A DNA stretch of 64,000 nucleotides, taken from the NCBI RefSeq assembly GCF_004168035.1, contig NZ_SDPU01000022.1:186001-250000 (forward strand), read 5' to 3'. Position numbers and translations under genes: made by a program. The notes beneath the pieces were generated by a model. That model was not told the origin of the DNA and made no database searches. It saw nothing but the letters and a program-made list of their open reading frames with translations. Source of the DNA: Nocardioides iriomotensis. GTDB taxonomy: Bacteria; Actinomycetota; Actinomycetes; Propionibacteriales; Nocardioidaceae. How positions within the stretch are numbered: position 1 is the stretch's first letter; each line of letters opens with the position of its first letter. This document shows, piece after piece, positions 49,212 through 57,748 of this stretch.

Positions 49212-51236
49212 TTACCAGTGCACGCCTTTCAGCAGACGGGACAGCAGCAGCTGCTGCGGGCTCTCCTGCTCGGGGACGTCCGCGGCGTCGGCGTGCGCCT
49301 TCGCGGCCGCCGAGTCGGGGAACACCTGGTACGCCAGGTGCAGCACCCGGAACGACGTCTTCGGCGCGACGGTGTGGGCGACCGCGCCGATCGAGCCGAG
49401 CACGGTGTTGATCTCGTGCGGCCGGTCGGCGAGGGCGTCGAGCACCATGTCGGCGGCCTGCGCCGGGGTGATCGTCGGGAACCGGTCGTAGAGCCGGGTC
49501 GGCGCGATCATCGGCGTCCGCACGAGTGGCATGTGGATCGTGGTGAACGAGACGCCGTCGCCGACCAGCTCGGAGCTGACCACGTTCGACCAGGAGTCCA
49601 GCGCGGCCTTGGAGGCGACGTACGCCGAGAAGCGCGGCGGGTTGGTCTGCACGCCGATCGAGCTGACGTTGACGACGTGGCCGCGGCCCTGCTCGCGCAT
49701 CGCCGGGAGCAGCCCCATCACCAGTCGGATGGCGCCGAAGTAGTTGAGCTGCATGGTGCGCTCGAAGTCGTGGAACCGGTCGTGGCTCAGCGCCAGCGAG
49801 CGGCGGATCGAGCGGCCGGCGTTGTTGACGACGAAGTCGACCGTGTCGAGGTCGGCGAGGATCTGCTTGCACAGCTCGTCGATCGCGTCGAGGTCGGAGA
49901 GGTCGCACGCGTAGACGTGGGCGGTGCCGCCGGCGTCCTCGATGTCGGCCTTCGTCGCCTCGAGCTGGTCCTTGCCGCGCGCGACCAGGACCGGCACGCC
50001 GCCGGCCTGGGCGACCTTGAGCGCCGTCACCCGGCCGATGCCGGACGAGGCGCCGGTGATGACGACGGTGCGGCCTTCCAGCGCCTTGCGCAGGCCGGCG
50101 TCGCGGGCGGTGTCGGTGTCGAGGTGCTCCTCCCACCAGCCCCACAGCCGGTCGGCGTACGTATCGAGCTCGGGCACCGAGATGCCGGAGCCGTCGAGCA
50201 GCCGCTCGGTGCGGGCGGCGCCGTACACCGTCGGGAAGGACACGTGCTCGAGCACCTCGGGCGGGATGCCGAGCCGGCCGACCGTGCCGCGCAGCGCGAG
50301 CTGCACCGGGGCGGCGTGCAGCAGGTTGCTGACCAGGTTCCCCGGCCGCAGCGCCCGGGGGAGCAGGCCCGGCAGCACGCCGGTGACCCGGCGGTCGACG
50401 GGTACGGCGAAGCGCGGGGCCTTGGCCGCGGCGGCGAGCGTGTTGACCACGTCGATGGTCTGCTGCGGCCGCGGGTCGACGAGGTGGAACGTCTCGCCGT
50501 CGTGGTCGGGCAGGTGCGCGAGGTGGTCCATCGCGGCGGCGACGAAGTCGACGGGCACGACGTTGGTGTCGCCGAGGTCGATGCCGACGAGCGGCACCCA
50601 CGACGGGAGCAGGTCGCGCATCCGCTTGAACAGCGGGAAGAAGTAGTAGGGCCCGTCGATCTTGTCCATCGCGCCGGTCTCGGAGTGGCCGACGACGACG
50701 GCCGGCCGGTAGACGCGGAACGGCACCGTCGACTCCTCGCGGACGATCCGCTCGGACTCGAACTTCGTGCGGTGGTACGGCGACGGGAGGCCCTGCCCGA
50801 CGTCGAACATCGTCTCGTCGAACGTGCCGTGGTAGTCACCGGACGCGGCGATCGAGGAGACCTGGTGGAACGTGCCGGTGGCCAGCGCCCCGGCGAGCTC
50901 GAGGGCAGCGCGGGTGCCACCGACGTTGAGCCGCTCGTTCAGCTCGGAGCTCGCGGTCATGTCGTAGATCGCGGCCAGGTGGAAGAAGTGCTCGATCTCG
51001 CCCTTGTGCTCACGGATCCAAGCGCGGCTCACCCCGAGCCGGGGCTTGGTGAGGTCGCCCTCGACGGGCACGACCCGGTCCTCGGCAGCCGGACCCCACC
51101 GCCGGACCAGGGAGGCGAGACGGTCGCGCGAACCCGGGCGGACGAGCACGTGGATCGTGCCCTCGCGCCGCTCGAGCAGCTCGCCGACGAGGTGCCGCCC
51201 GATGAACCCGGTCGCGCCGGTGACGAAGTAGGCCAT
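49212..51236 (-). CDS. Two-domain fatty acyl-CoA reductase-like SDR (AcrA1-type)
   Basis: A 674-residue fusion. Residues 1 to about 370 are an extended SDR (VTGATGFIGRHL, YHRTKFESE active-site Tyr/Lys, then VGIDLGDTNVVPVDFVAAAM), like the male-sterility/FAR family. About 390-640 is a classical SDR (VVITGASSGIGRVTALKVAQ, NNAGRSIRRSL, FSAYVASKAALDSW). The same arrangement occurs in mycobacterial AcrA1, which reduces fatty acyl-CoA to aldehyde or alcohol for wax esters; that role is inferred. TAATAA six bases before ATG makes it leaderless, and a TetR-type palindrome overlaps the promoter. Confidence 0.87.
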   Translation of the reverse strand: MAYFVTGATGFIGRHLVGELLERREGTIHVLVRPGSRDRLASLVRRWGPAAEDRVVPVEGDLTKPRLGVSRAWIREHKGEIEHFFHLAAIYDMTASSELNERLNVGGTRAALELAGALATGTFHQVSSIAASGDYHGTFDETMFDVGQGLPSPYHRTKFESERIVREESTVPFRVYRPAVVVGHSETGAMDKIDGPYYFFPLFKRMRDLLPSWVPLVGIDLGDTNVVPVDFVAAAMDHLAHLPDHDGETFHLVDPRPQQTIDVVNTLAAAAKAPRFAVPVDRRVTGVLPGLLPRALRPGNLVSNLLHAAPVQLALRGTVGRLGIPPEVLEHVSFPTVYGAARTERLLDGSGISVPELDTYADRLWGWWEEHLDTDTARDAGLRKALEGRTVVITGASSGIGRVTALKVAQAGGVPVLVARGKDQLEATKADIEDAGGTAHVYACDLSDLDAIDELCKQILADLDTVDFVVNNAGRSIRRSLALSHDRFHDFERTMQLNYFGAIRLVMGLLPAMREQGRGHVVNVSSIGVQTNPPRFSAYVASKAALDSWSNVVSSELVGDGVSFTTIHMPLVRTPMIAPTRLYDRFPTITPAQAADMVLDALADRPHEINTVLGSIGAVAHTVAPKTSFRVLHLAYQVFPDSAAAKAHADAADVPEQESPQQLLLSRLLKGVHW

Positions 51237-51242
51237 GTCGGA

Positions 51243-51271
51243 TTATTACCGGCCGGTAACCAAACCGTCCA
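51243..51271 (-). promoter_or_regulatory. Promoter with embedded palindromic operator of the acyl reductase gene
   Basis: On the minus strand TGGACG (51266-51271), 17 bases, then TAATAA (51243-51248). The 14-base perfect palindrome TTACCGGCCGGTAA (51246-51259) fills most of the spacer and overlaps the -10, so a bound dimer would block polymerase. TetR-family lipid regulators use sites of this shape. No regulator gene is adjacent. Confidence 0.6.
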
Positions 51272-51444
51272 GGCCTGCGCGCTGCGACGGCAGTCACGCC
51301 GCGCCGCCCCAGCCCCCTGAGCCGCCGTCCGGACCGGGTCAGGGACGAAGTCAGGGCAGCTCCTGATGTGCGCGGCCCCCGCCGCGACGCACAGTAGGTG
51401 ACAGGTCGACGACCGCCGACCAGATATCCACCGGAGGAACCACC

Positions 51445-51705
51445 ATGAACGACGTCCACCAGACCTTCGCCCGCCAGGGACTCGTCCGTCCGCGCGGCAG
51501 CCGTGTCCTCGGTGGTGTCTGCGCCGGGCTCGGACAGCGCTTCGGCATCGGCCCGTGGGCGGCCCGCCTGCTCTTCGTGCTGGTCCTCATGGTCATCCCG
51601 GGCAGCCAGCTGCTGATCTACCCGGTGCTCTGGATCCTGATGCCGTCGGAGGAGTCCACCTACGGCTACACGCCCGGGACGCCGCCGGCCAACACCGTCG
51701 CCTGA
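51445..51705 (+). CDS. PspC-domain membrane protein
   Basis: An 86-residue protein with a PspC domain: RPRGSRVLGGVCAGLGQRFGIGPW at the N-terminus (in the family order) and one or two hydrophobic segments (about 43-66, LLFVLVLMVIPGSQLLIYPVL in part). In other bacteria PspC senses envelope stress or is a simple membrane protein. The CCGGAGGAACC region supplies a strong ribosome site before ATG 51445. It is a single-gene unit ending at a bidirectional terminator. Confidence 0.88.
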   Translation: MNDVHQTFARQGLVRPRGSRVLGGVCAGLGQRFGIGPWAARLLFVLVLMVIPGSQLLIYPVLWILMPSEESTYGYTPGTPPANTVA

Positions 51706-51717
51706 CCCGAGCGCCAC

Positions 51718-51749
51718 GGACCCGACGCCCCTCCTGGGGCGGCGGGTCC
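51718..51749. terminator. Bidirectional terminator between pspC-like and NUDIX genes
   Basis: GGACCCGACGCCCC and GGGGCGGCGGGTCC pair, with one mismatch, around TCCT, forming a 14-base stem between convergent genes. Confidence 0.7.
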
Positions 51750-51772
51750 TCTGCTGTGCGGGGGCGTCCGCG

Positions 51773-52267
51773 TCAGCGTGCGGCGCCGGGGACGAACGGG
51801 TCCAGCCGCGTGGGCCCGCCGTCGTGCTCGACGGCGTGGACGATCCGCTGCCGCAGCAGCGCGTCCATCGGAGGCAGCGCCTCCACCGGGAACCAGCCGA
51901 CGTCGACCGACTCGTCGTCGCCGACCGCGGCCTCGCCGGCGACGTACCGGCAGCGGAAGGCGTGGTCGACGTACTGCGACCGGTCGCCGTTGGGGTACTC
52001 GATCGGCGGCGTCACGTTGACCCACGCCAGGGCCTCGACCTCGGCGGTCACGAGCGTCTCCTCGAGCGTCTCGCGCACGGCCGCCTCGGCCGGGTGCTCG
52101 CCCGGGTCGACGATGCCGGTGACCGGCGTCCAAGCGCCGTTGTCGGAGCGGCGCACTAGCAGCACCTCACGCTCGTCGCGGAGGACAACCGCGGTCACGC
52201 CGACCAGCCAGAGCGGGTCGTGCCCGACCTTCGAGCGGAGCTGGACGATGAAGTCGGGGATCGGCAC
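51773..52267 (-). CDS. NUDIX hydrolase
   Basis: A 164-residue NUDIX protein that would hydrolyse a nucleoside diphosphate-linked substrate. The Nudix box is GIVDPGEHPAEAAVRETLEE followed by T instead of the usual Gly after EE. The substrate is unknown. TAGGGT (52275-52280 on the minus strand) lies seven bases before GTG 52267, which is therefore preferred over the GTG at 52276 nine bases upstream, which overlaps that box. Confidence 0.88.
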   Translation of the reverse strand: MPIPDFIVQLRSKVGHDPLWLVGVTAVVLRDEREVLLVRRSDNGAWTPVTGIVDPGEHPAEAAVRETLEETLVTAEVEALAWVNVTPPIEYPNGDRSQYVDHAFRCRYVAGEAAVGDDESVDVGWFPVEALPPMDALLRQRIVHAVEHDGGPTRLDPFVPGAAR

Positions 52268-52315
52268 CCGGCCCACCCTACGGAGCCGGTCGGTGCGAGC
52301 TGGCGGCGGGCGCGG

Positions 52316-53287
52316 TCAGTCGCCCTTGCCGCCGCCGAACATGATCTCGTCCCACGACGGGACCGACGCCCGGCCGCGGCGGCCCTTCTTCTTGGGCTCG
52401 GCCGGCTGCTCCTCCTCCGCCTCGGGCTCGGGCTCCGGCTCGGGGATCAGCTCGTCGCGGGGCTTGCGCGGCGCCGGCCGCTCGCTGGCCTGGGTCGCGA
52501 TCCAGTCGGCCTGGTCGGTGTGCACGGACTCCGGCCGCTCGTCCGGGGCCGCGGCGGCGGGCTCGTCGCGCACCATCCCGAGGGCGTCCTCGCCGAGGGG
52601 CAGCTGGTCGTCGGAGGGTACGGCGGACAGCCGGCGCTGCTGGCCGGTGGCGCCGCCCGCGGCGGCGGGGGAGGAGGTGGCCTGCGGGGCAGCCGGCGGC
52701 GCGGCGTCGACCTGCTCGCCGACCAGGCGGCGGGCGTCGTCGTCCTCGGGCACGACGTAGCGGCCGGCGGCGTCGAACACGAACTCGGCGTGCTGGCCCG
52801 AGCCGTTCAGGCGGTAGTCGGCGACCAGCGTCCAGCGGCCGTCCTCACGGCGCCAGGAGTCCCAGGCGACGGTCTCCGGGTCGACGTTCTGCGCGCGCAG
52901 GTGCGCCGCGACGGCGTCGCCGAGCAGCCGCGACGACCCCTCGCCGGCCTTGCGGCGCACGGACGCGCGCTGGGCGCGCTCGGCGATGTGGGCGCGCTCG
53001 GCGAGCACCGGGGTGGCGTACCCCATGATCCGCTCGAGGCTCGTCGACGCGGCCGCGGCGACGCTCTCGGGTGTCTCACCGGCACGGATCCGGGCCTGGA
53101 TGTCGCGGGGTCGCAGGGCGCTCTCCATGGTGATCTCCAACTGGCCGAGGCGGGCGTGGTCACCGCGAAGTGCGGCCCGGAGCTTGTTGTCGGCGGCGAG
53201 CCGGAACTCGGTGCCCGAGTCGCTGACCAGGACCAGGTGGGTCCTGTCGTCGGTCAGCCCCACGAGCGTGAGGTCCTGCTGCTCCAT
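52316..53287 (-). CDS. sepH: Septation protein SepH (DUF3071)
   Basis: A 323-residue cell-division regulator. The conserved N-terminal DUF3071 domain has LRPRDIQARIRAGETPESVA with a helix-turn-helix-like segment (about 60-90), needed in Streptomyces to bind and stimulate FtsZ assembly. After residue 180 it is disordered, Ala/Pro/Glu-rich, ending in the conserved basic-acidic tail KKKGRRGRASVPSWDEIMFG. Length is typical (300-345). It stands alone, divergent from the TRIC-family gene. Confidence 0.92.
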   Translation of the reverse strand: MEQQDLTLVGLTDDRTHLVLVSDSGTEFRLAADNKLRAALRGDHARLGQLEITMESALRPRDIQARIRAGETPESVAAAASTSLERIMGYATPVLAERAHIAERAQRASVRRKAGEGSSRLLGDAVAAHLRAQNVDPETVAWDSWRREDGRWTLVADYRLNGSGQHAEFVFDAAGRYVVPEDDDARRLVGEQVDAAPPAAPQATSSPAAAGGATGQQRRLSAVPSDDQLPLGEDALGMVRDEPAAAAPDERPESVHTDQADWIATQASERPAPRKPRDELIPEPEPEPEAEEEQPAEPKKKGRRGRASVPSWDEIMFGGGKGD

Positions 53288-53441
53288 CGTCGGCGCGTGC
53301 TCCGTCGTCCGTGTCGTTGGTCGTGGTGGTGGTGCTCGGTCGTTCCGCCGAGCCTACTTCAGCGTCCTCGCAGGCCACGGCCACGCGCCGGTGTCGTCAC
53401 CGGAATCTGAGGCGTGAACACTGCCACCTAGACTGCGCCGC

Positions 53442-54056
53442 ATGCTGCTGACCGTCCTCGACCTGGTCGGCATCTTCGTGTTCGCGCTGTCGGGCGGGCT
53501 CGTCGCCGTCCGCAAGGACCTCGACCTGTTCGGCGTCCTGGTGCTCGCCGGGATCACCGGCCTCGGCGGCGGCTTCATGCGCGACGTGCTCATCGGGGCG
53601 CTGCCGCCGGCCGCGCTGGCGGACTGGCGCTACCTGCTGGTGCCGGTCACGGCGGGCCTGGCAACGTTCTGGTTCCACCCGGCGCTCGGCCGGATGGAGC
53701 GGCTGGTCAACGTGTTCGACGCCGCCGGGCTCGCGCTGTTCTGCGTGGTGGGCGGGTTGAAGGCGCTGGAGTCCGGCCTCGGCCCGGTGCCCTCGGCCTT
53801 GATGGGGCTGGTGACCGCGATCGGTGGCGGCATGCTCCGCGACGTGCTCGCGGGGCGGGTGCCGGTGGTGCTGCGCGGCGAGCTCTACGCGACACCGGCC
53901 CTGGTCGGCGGGACCATCGCCGTGCTCGGCGTGTGGGCCGGGGTCGACGAGGTGCTGGTCGCGGTGCCGGGTGCCGCGGTCTGCCTGGTGTGGCGGCTGC
54001 TGGCGATGCGGCGCGGCTGGGCCGCGCCCCGCCCGTCCGGCGCGGCCAGCACCTGA
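53442..54056 (+). CDS. TRIC/UPF0126-family membrane protein
   Basis: A 204-residue membrane protein with seven predicted helices in two repeats, each with a Gly-rich signature: GITGLGGGFMRDVLIG (about 38-53) and AIGGGMLRDVLAG (about 125-138). Bacterial TRIC proteins form trimeric cation channels; others are annotated YicG or glycine transporters. TAGACT (53429-53434), seven bases before ATG, suggests a leaderless start. Its stop codon is the first triplet of the left inverted repeat of the cassette. Confidence 0.9.
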   Translation: MLLTVLDLVGIFVFALSGGLVAVRKDLDLFGVLVLAGITGLGGGFMRDVLIGALPPAALADWRYLLVPVTAGLATFWFHPALGRMERLVNVFDAAGLALFCVVGGLKALESGLGPVPSALMGLVTAIGGGMLRDVLAGRVPVVLRGELYATPALVGGTIAVLGVWAGVDEVLVAVPGAAVCLVWRLLAMRRGWAAPRPSGAAST

Positions 54057-54074
54057 CTGGGTGTGTCCCTATTG
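54054..54074. repeat. Left inverted repeat of methyltransferase cassette
   Basis: A 21-base repeat matching the reverse complement of 54995-55015 at 19 positions. The central 16 bases ACTGGGTGTGTCCCTA are exact. It begins on the stop codon of the TRIC-family gene. Confidence 0.85.
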
Positions 54075-54165
54075 CGGCGGCGGCGCTGGTCGTCACTGTG
54101 CGGGGCATGTCAGCACGGCTGCACTGACCGGCTGCTTAGCGTGACGCAGCGGTCCAGCGAGCGGC

Positions 54166-54915
54166 CTACCGCTGAGCTTCGATGAGGTGCCGCGTCGAGT
54201 GTGCCACGAACGCCCCCCGGTGCCGGATCAGGTCGTCCAGCTCCAAGAGCTTGGCCCGATACCGGTCGACCGAGAAGTCAGGGACCCACCAGACGCACTT
54301 GCGCAGCACCCAGACGACCGCACCGACGTCGAGGAACTCCATGCGACAGCGGGCCGTGCGGAGGTCTGTGACGGTCAGTCCCGCCTGCTCAGCCTGTGCG
54401 ACCTCACGACGGGGGTCTCGGCCCTGCCGATGCTCGGGAAGTGGGCCGAGGAAGAACTCGATCAGCTCGAACGCGGAGGCCGGGCCGACGTGCTGGGCGA
54501 AGTAGTGGCCGCCTGGCTCGAGCACGCGCCGGATCTCTGACCAGTCCGGGCTCACCGGGTGCCGCGCCGTCACCAGGTCGAACGACTCGTCAGGGAAGGG
54601 CAGGGGCTGGTCCTGCTTCGTCTCGTGCACCTCGACGCCTCGCGGGCCCAATACCTCACGCGCCCGTTGCGCGTTCGGCGGCCATGCCTCGGTGACGCTC
54701 ATCCGCTCCGGCAGCACGGACGCCTCCGAGACCACCTCACCGCCAGCAGTGTCGATGTCCAGGGCGGACGCGGCCCGTGCCAGCCGGTCGGCGAGCAGAC
54801 GCGAGTATCCCCAAGGTGGACGTTGCTCCGTGGCGCGACCATCGAGCCACGCGAAGCCCCAGCCTGTGATGTCCGCCGATTCGGCCTCGGCGATCAGTTC
54901 ATCGAAGGTCCGCAT
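54166..54915 (-). CDS. SAM-dependent methyltransferase in repeat-flanked cassette
   Basis: A 249-residue class I methyltransferase-like protein. Recognisable parts are LPFPDESFDLVTARHPVSPDW (in pieces, motif III region), RRVLEPGGHYFAQHV (motif IV) and a C-terminal half with VVWVLRKCVWWVPDF. A clear motif I GxGxG is missing: the corresponding region reads DTAGGEVVSEASVLP, so cofactor binding may be altered. The four lines from 54181 to 54420 average about 68% GC, against 75-78% in flanking genes, indicating separate origin. CAGGAT (on the minus strand, 54922-54927) lies six bases before ATG. The target is unknown. Confidence 0.83.
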   Translation of the reverse strand: MRTFDELIAEAESADITGWGFAWLDGRATEQRPPWGYSRLLADRLARAASALDIDTAGGEVVSEASVLPERMSVTEAWPPNAQRAREVLGPRGVEVHETKQDQPLPFPDESFDLVTARHPVSPDWSEIRRVLEPGGHYFAQHVGPASAFELIEFFLGPLPEHRQGRDPRREVAQAEQAGLTVTDLRTARCRMEFLDVGAVVWVLRKCVWWVPDFSVDRYRAKLLELDDLIRHRGAFVAHSTRHLIEAQR

Positions 54916-54994
54916 GGGCTCATCCTGCCCGCCGCCCTCTATGCAGCAGTGCCCGCGTATCCGCTCGTCCAGTCGGCCGAGCGCTTTCGCACGT

Positions 54995-55015
54995 CACTAG
55001 GGACACACCCAGTGA
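54995..55015. repeat. Right inverted repeat of methyltransferase cassette
   Basis: Partner of 54054-54074 in inverted orientation, with exact core TAGGGACACACCCAGT (54998-55013). It can also fold on itself (CACT/AGTG and GGG/CCC around ACACA). It lies 15 bases before the end of the DUF427 gene. Confidence 0.85.
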
Positions 55016-55029
55016 GCGCGAGCCCCCGG

Positions 55030-55527
55030 TCACCAGCCGGTGCTGCCGGGACCGCCCTTGAACGGGCCGACGACGTCGGCGGTGACCCAGCCGCCGTAGA
55101 AGCCGCCGGGCTGCGGCAGGACCACCTCGCCGTCGACCGTGCAGCGCTCCATCGCGCCGGGGTAGACCGCGACGTGGTCGAGGAGCGCCCGGAAGCCGGG
55201 GGTCGGGTCCGGGTAGCCCCACGCCGCCCGGGACGCCACGACACCGCCGGCGACGACGTCGAAGTAGCGCGCGGCGCCCTTCCACTCGCACCACGACGAG
55301 CCCGCGGCCGGCCGGAGGGCGCCGTCGGCGAACGCCTCGACCGGGAGGTACCAGGTCGGCGGGTGGCTGGTCTCCAGTACGCGCAGCGCCGACCGGGTGG
55401 ACGCGACGACGGTGCCGCCGAGCCGGATCTCGACGTGCCGGGTCGACGGCTCCACCCGCGGCGGGCGGGGGTAGTCCCAGACGGACTCCTGCCCGGGGCC
55501 GACCGGGTCGCGCGTCGGGTGCCTCAC
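55030..55527 (-). CDS. DUF427 domain protein
   Basis: A 165-residue protein of the DUF427 (beta-barrel) family of unknown function: STRHVEIRLGGTVVASTRSALRVLE, SHPPTWYLPVEAF, SSWCEWKGAARYFDV and AWGYPDPTPGFRALLDHVAVYPG, each a recognised family segment. GTG 55527 overlaps the stop of the lactone oxidase gene (GTGA), so the two form an operon. Confidence 0.9.
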   Translation of the reverse strand: MRHPTRDPVGPGQESVWDYPRPPRVEPSTRHVEIRLGGTVVASTRSALRVLETSHPPTWYLPVEAFADGALRPAAGSSWCEWKGAARYFDVVAGGVVASRAAWGYPDPTPGFRALLDHVAVYPGAMERCTVDGEVVLPQPGGFYGGWVTADVVGPFKGGPGSTGW

Positions 55528-56819
55528 CGGCCCAGCACCCGGTCGAGGTAGCGGTTGGTGAACGCGCGGTCGGGGTCGACCCGGTCGCGGACCGCGAGGA
55601 CGTCGGCCCAGCGCGGGTACGCCGCCGACAGGTCGTGCGCGGTGCGGGTGTGCAGCTTGCCCCAGTGCGGCCGGCCGCCGTGGTCGCGCAGGACCGCCTC
55701 GACGGCGCGGAAGAACGCGACGTGGTCGGTCTGGGCGTTCACGTGGAACGCGAGGTAGACGGTGTCGCGGCCGTGCGCGGTGGACAGCCACGGCTCCTCG
55801 GCGCGGGCGTAGCGGATCTCGACCGGGAAGCTGACCGGCCAGCGGCCGCGGTCGATCACGCGCCGCGCGTCGATCAGCGCGTCCATGCCCACCTCGGCCG
55901 GGACGGCGTACTCCATCTCCTTGAACCGCACCTTGCGCCGGGCCACGAACACCGTGTGCGCCAGGTCGGTGTAGGTGCGCGAGGTCAGCGCGCGCGAGCT
56001 GATCCGGTTGAGGGGGACGACGGTGCGCGGGACCCGGTTGCCAAGCCGCTGGGTGAGCGCGAAGACCTGGTTGGCGAGCAGCTCGTCGTCGACGTACGCC
56101 CGGGTCCGGGACAGCGGCGCCGGGTCGTCGAGCGTGCGGTCGTTGCGCTTGACCAGGGCGTGGTTGCTGTAGGGGAACCAGTGCACGTCGACGTGGTGGT
56201 GGGTGGCGACCAGCTCGTCGAAGGTGCGCACCAGCTGCGCGAAGGTGAGCGGCCCCTCCTTCGCCTCGAGCAGGAAGGCGGGCTCGACCCGGAAGGTGAT
56301 CGCGGTCAGCACCCCGAGGGCGCCCAGGCCCACCCGGGCGGCCTGGAAGAGCTCCGGGTCGTGGTCGGCGTCGACCTGCACCACCGCCCCGTCCGCGGTG
56401 ACCAGCTCCAGCCCCGTGACCTGGCTCGACAGCGACGCCCAGCGGCCGGAGCCGTGCGTGCCGGTGGAGATCGCGCCCGCCAGGGTCTGCCGGTCGATGT
56501 CGCCCATGTTGTGCAGGGAGAGGCCGTGCCCGGCGAGCTCGGCGTTCACCTGGTGCAGGGGCGTGCCGGCGCGGGCGGTCACGGTCATGGCGTCGCGGTC
56601 AACGTGCGTCACGCCGGCCAGCCGGCTCGGTCGCAGCATCACGCCGTCGGCAGCGGCGACGTCGGTGAAGGAGTGGCCGGAGCCGACCATCTTCACGGTC
56701 AGCCCCTGGTGCCGGGCCGCGAGGACGGCGTCGGCGACCTGCTCGGCGCTGGTCGGCGAGAGCACCTGCGCCGGGTGGGCGGTGGTCAGTCCCGACCAGC
56801 TCTGCCACGCACGCGCCAT
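55524..56819 (-). CDS. D-arabinono-1,4-lactone oxidase-like FAD enzyme
   Basis: A 431-residue FAD-linked aldonolactone oxidase. The VAO-type FAD domain has MVGSGHSFTDVAAADGVML, where the His is the usual covalent FAD attachment site, and GAISTGTHGSGR. The C-terminal ALO domain ends with RPHWGKLHTRTAHDL, the conserved HWGK. Relatives oxidise sugar-1,4-lactones to ascorbate-like products or H2O2. TACTGT (on the minus strand, 56826-56831), six bases before ATG, indicates leaderless expression. Confidence 0.92.
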   Translation of the reverse strand: MARAWQSWSGLTTAHPAQVLSPTSAEQVADAVLAARHQGLTVKMVGSGHSFTDVAAADGVMLRPSRLAGVTHVDRDAMTVTARAGTPLHQVNAELAGHGLSLHNMGDIDRQTLAGAISTGTHGSGRWASLSSQVTGLELVTADGAVVQVDADHDPELFQAARVGLGALGVLTAITFRVEPAFLLEAKEGPLTFAQLVRTFDELVATHHHVDVHWFPYSNHALVKRNDRTLDDPAPLSRTRAYVDDELLANQVFALTQRLGNRVPRTVVPLNRISSRALTSRTYTDLAHTVFVARRKVRFKEMEYAVPAEVGMDALIDARRVIDRGRWPVSFPVEIRYARAEEPWLSTAHGRDTVYLAFHVNAQTDHVAFFRAVEAVLRDHGGRPHWGKLHTRTAHDLSAAYPRWADVLAVRDRVDPDRAFTNRYLDRVLGR

Positions 56820-56878
56820 GGCGCGACAGTAGCCGAGGCCGGGCCACGCGCTGGGGCTGCCGCGTCATACTCGGAGTC

Positions 56879-57748
56879 GTGCTGTCCGGAGTGCGCGAGG
56901 AGATGGGGCGCCGGCTGTTCGCGCGGGTCGCGGGGCCGGAGGGTCCCAAGCGGCGCGAGCGCGTGCACGGGACGCCGGGCGAGCGCTGGTTCGCCGAGGG
57001 CACGGCCATCCAGCGCGTGCACGGCGACGCCTCGATGTTCACCGGCGGGATCCGCGCGCTGCTCCTCCAGTCCCTGCACCCGCTGGCGATGGCCGGTGTC
57101 GCCGACCACTCCGGCTTCGAGGGAGACCCCTGGGGACGGTTGCAGCGCACCTCCTACTTCCTGGCGGTGACGACCTTCGGCACAGCCGCTGACGCGGAGA
57201 AGATGGTCGCCGCGATCCGCCGCGTGCACGAGGGGGTGGTCGGCACGGCGCCGGACGGACGTCCCTACGCCGCCTCCGACCCGCACCTGCTGGAGTGGGT
57301 GCACGTCGCCGAGGTCGACTCCTTCCTCACCGCGCACCAGCGGTACGGCGACCGCCCGCTCGACCAGGCCGGCCGCGACGCCTACGTCGCCGAGACCGCG
57401 CGCGTCGCGGAGGCGCTCGGCGTCACCGACCCGCCGCGCAGCGAGGCGCAGCTCGCGGCGCGGCTCGAGGCGTTCCGCCCCGAGCTGGCCGGGACTCCGG
57501 CGGCGCGGGCGACGGCGCGGTTCCTGCTGCTGCACCCGCCGTTGCCGCTCCTCGCCCGCACGCCGTACGGCGTGCTGGCGGCGACCGCGGTGAGCATGAT
57601 GCCGCGGTGGGCCCGTCGCGAGCTGCGGCTGCCCTACCTCCCGGTGACCGAGGCGGTCGCCGTCAGGACGGCCGGGACGCTGGCGACGCGGGCGATCCGG
57701 TGGGCGATGGCGGCGCCTCAGGCCCCGGCGCCGTCGCCGCAGCGATGA
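56879..57748 (+). CDS. MpaB-family oxygenase (DUF2236)
   Basis: A 289-residue helical haem-binding-type protein. [27 protein letters not shown] (in part) and the conserved [21 protein letters not shown] are typical of DUF2236/latex-clearing-protein relatives, where His residues hold haem b. CATACT (56866-56871), seven bases before the GTG, gives a leaderless start. Its last 86 bases overlap the 3' end of the convergent MFS gene on the other strand. Confidence 0.88.
   Translation: MLSGVREEMGRRLFARVAGPEGPKRRERVHGTPGERWFAEGTAIQRVHGDASMFTGGIRALLLQSLHPLAMAGVADHSGFEGDPWGRLQRTSYFLAVTTFGTAADAEKMVAAIRRVHEGVVGTAPDGRPYAASDPHLLEWVHVAEVDSFLTAHQRYGDRPLDQAGRDAYVAETARVAEALGVTDPPRSEAQLAARLEAFRPELAGTPAARATARFLLLHPPLPLLARTPYGVLAATAVSMMPRWARRELRLPYLPVTEAVAVRTAGTLATRAIRWAMAAPQAPAPSPQR

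Noticed and set aside
54054-55015. Insertion sequence
   Set aside because: There are inverted repeats but the only gene is a methyltransferase-like one. No DDE or serine recombinase and no obvious target-site duplication was seen.
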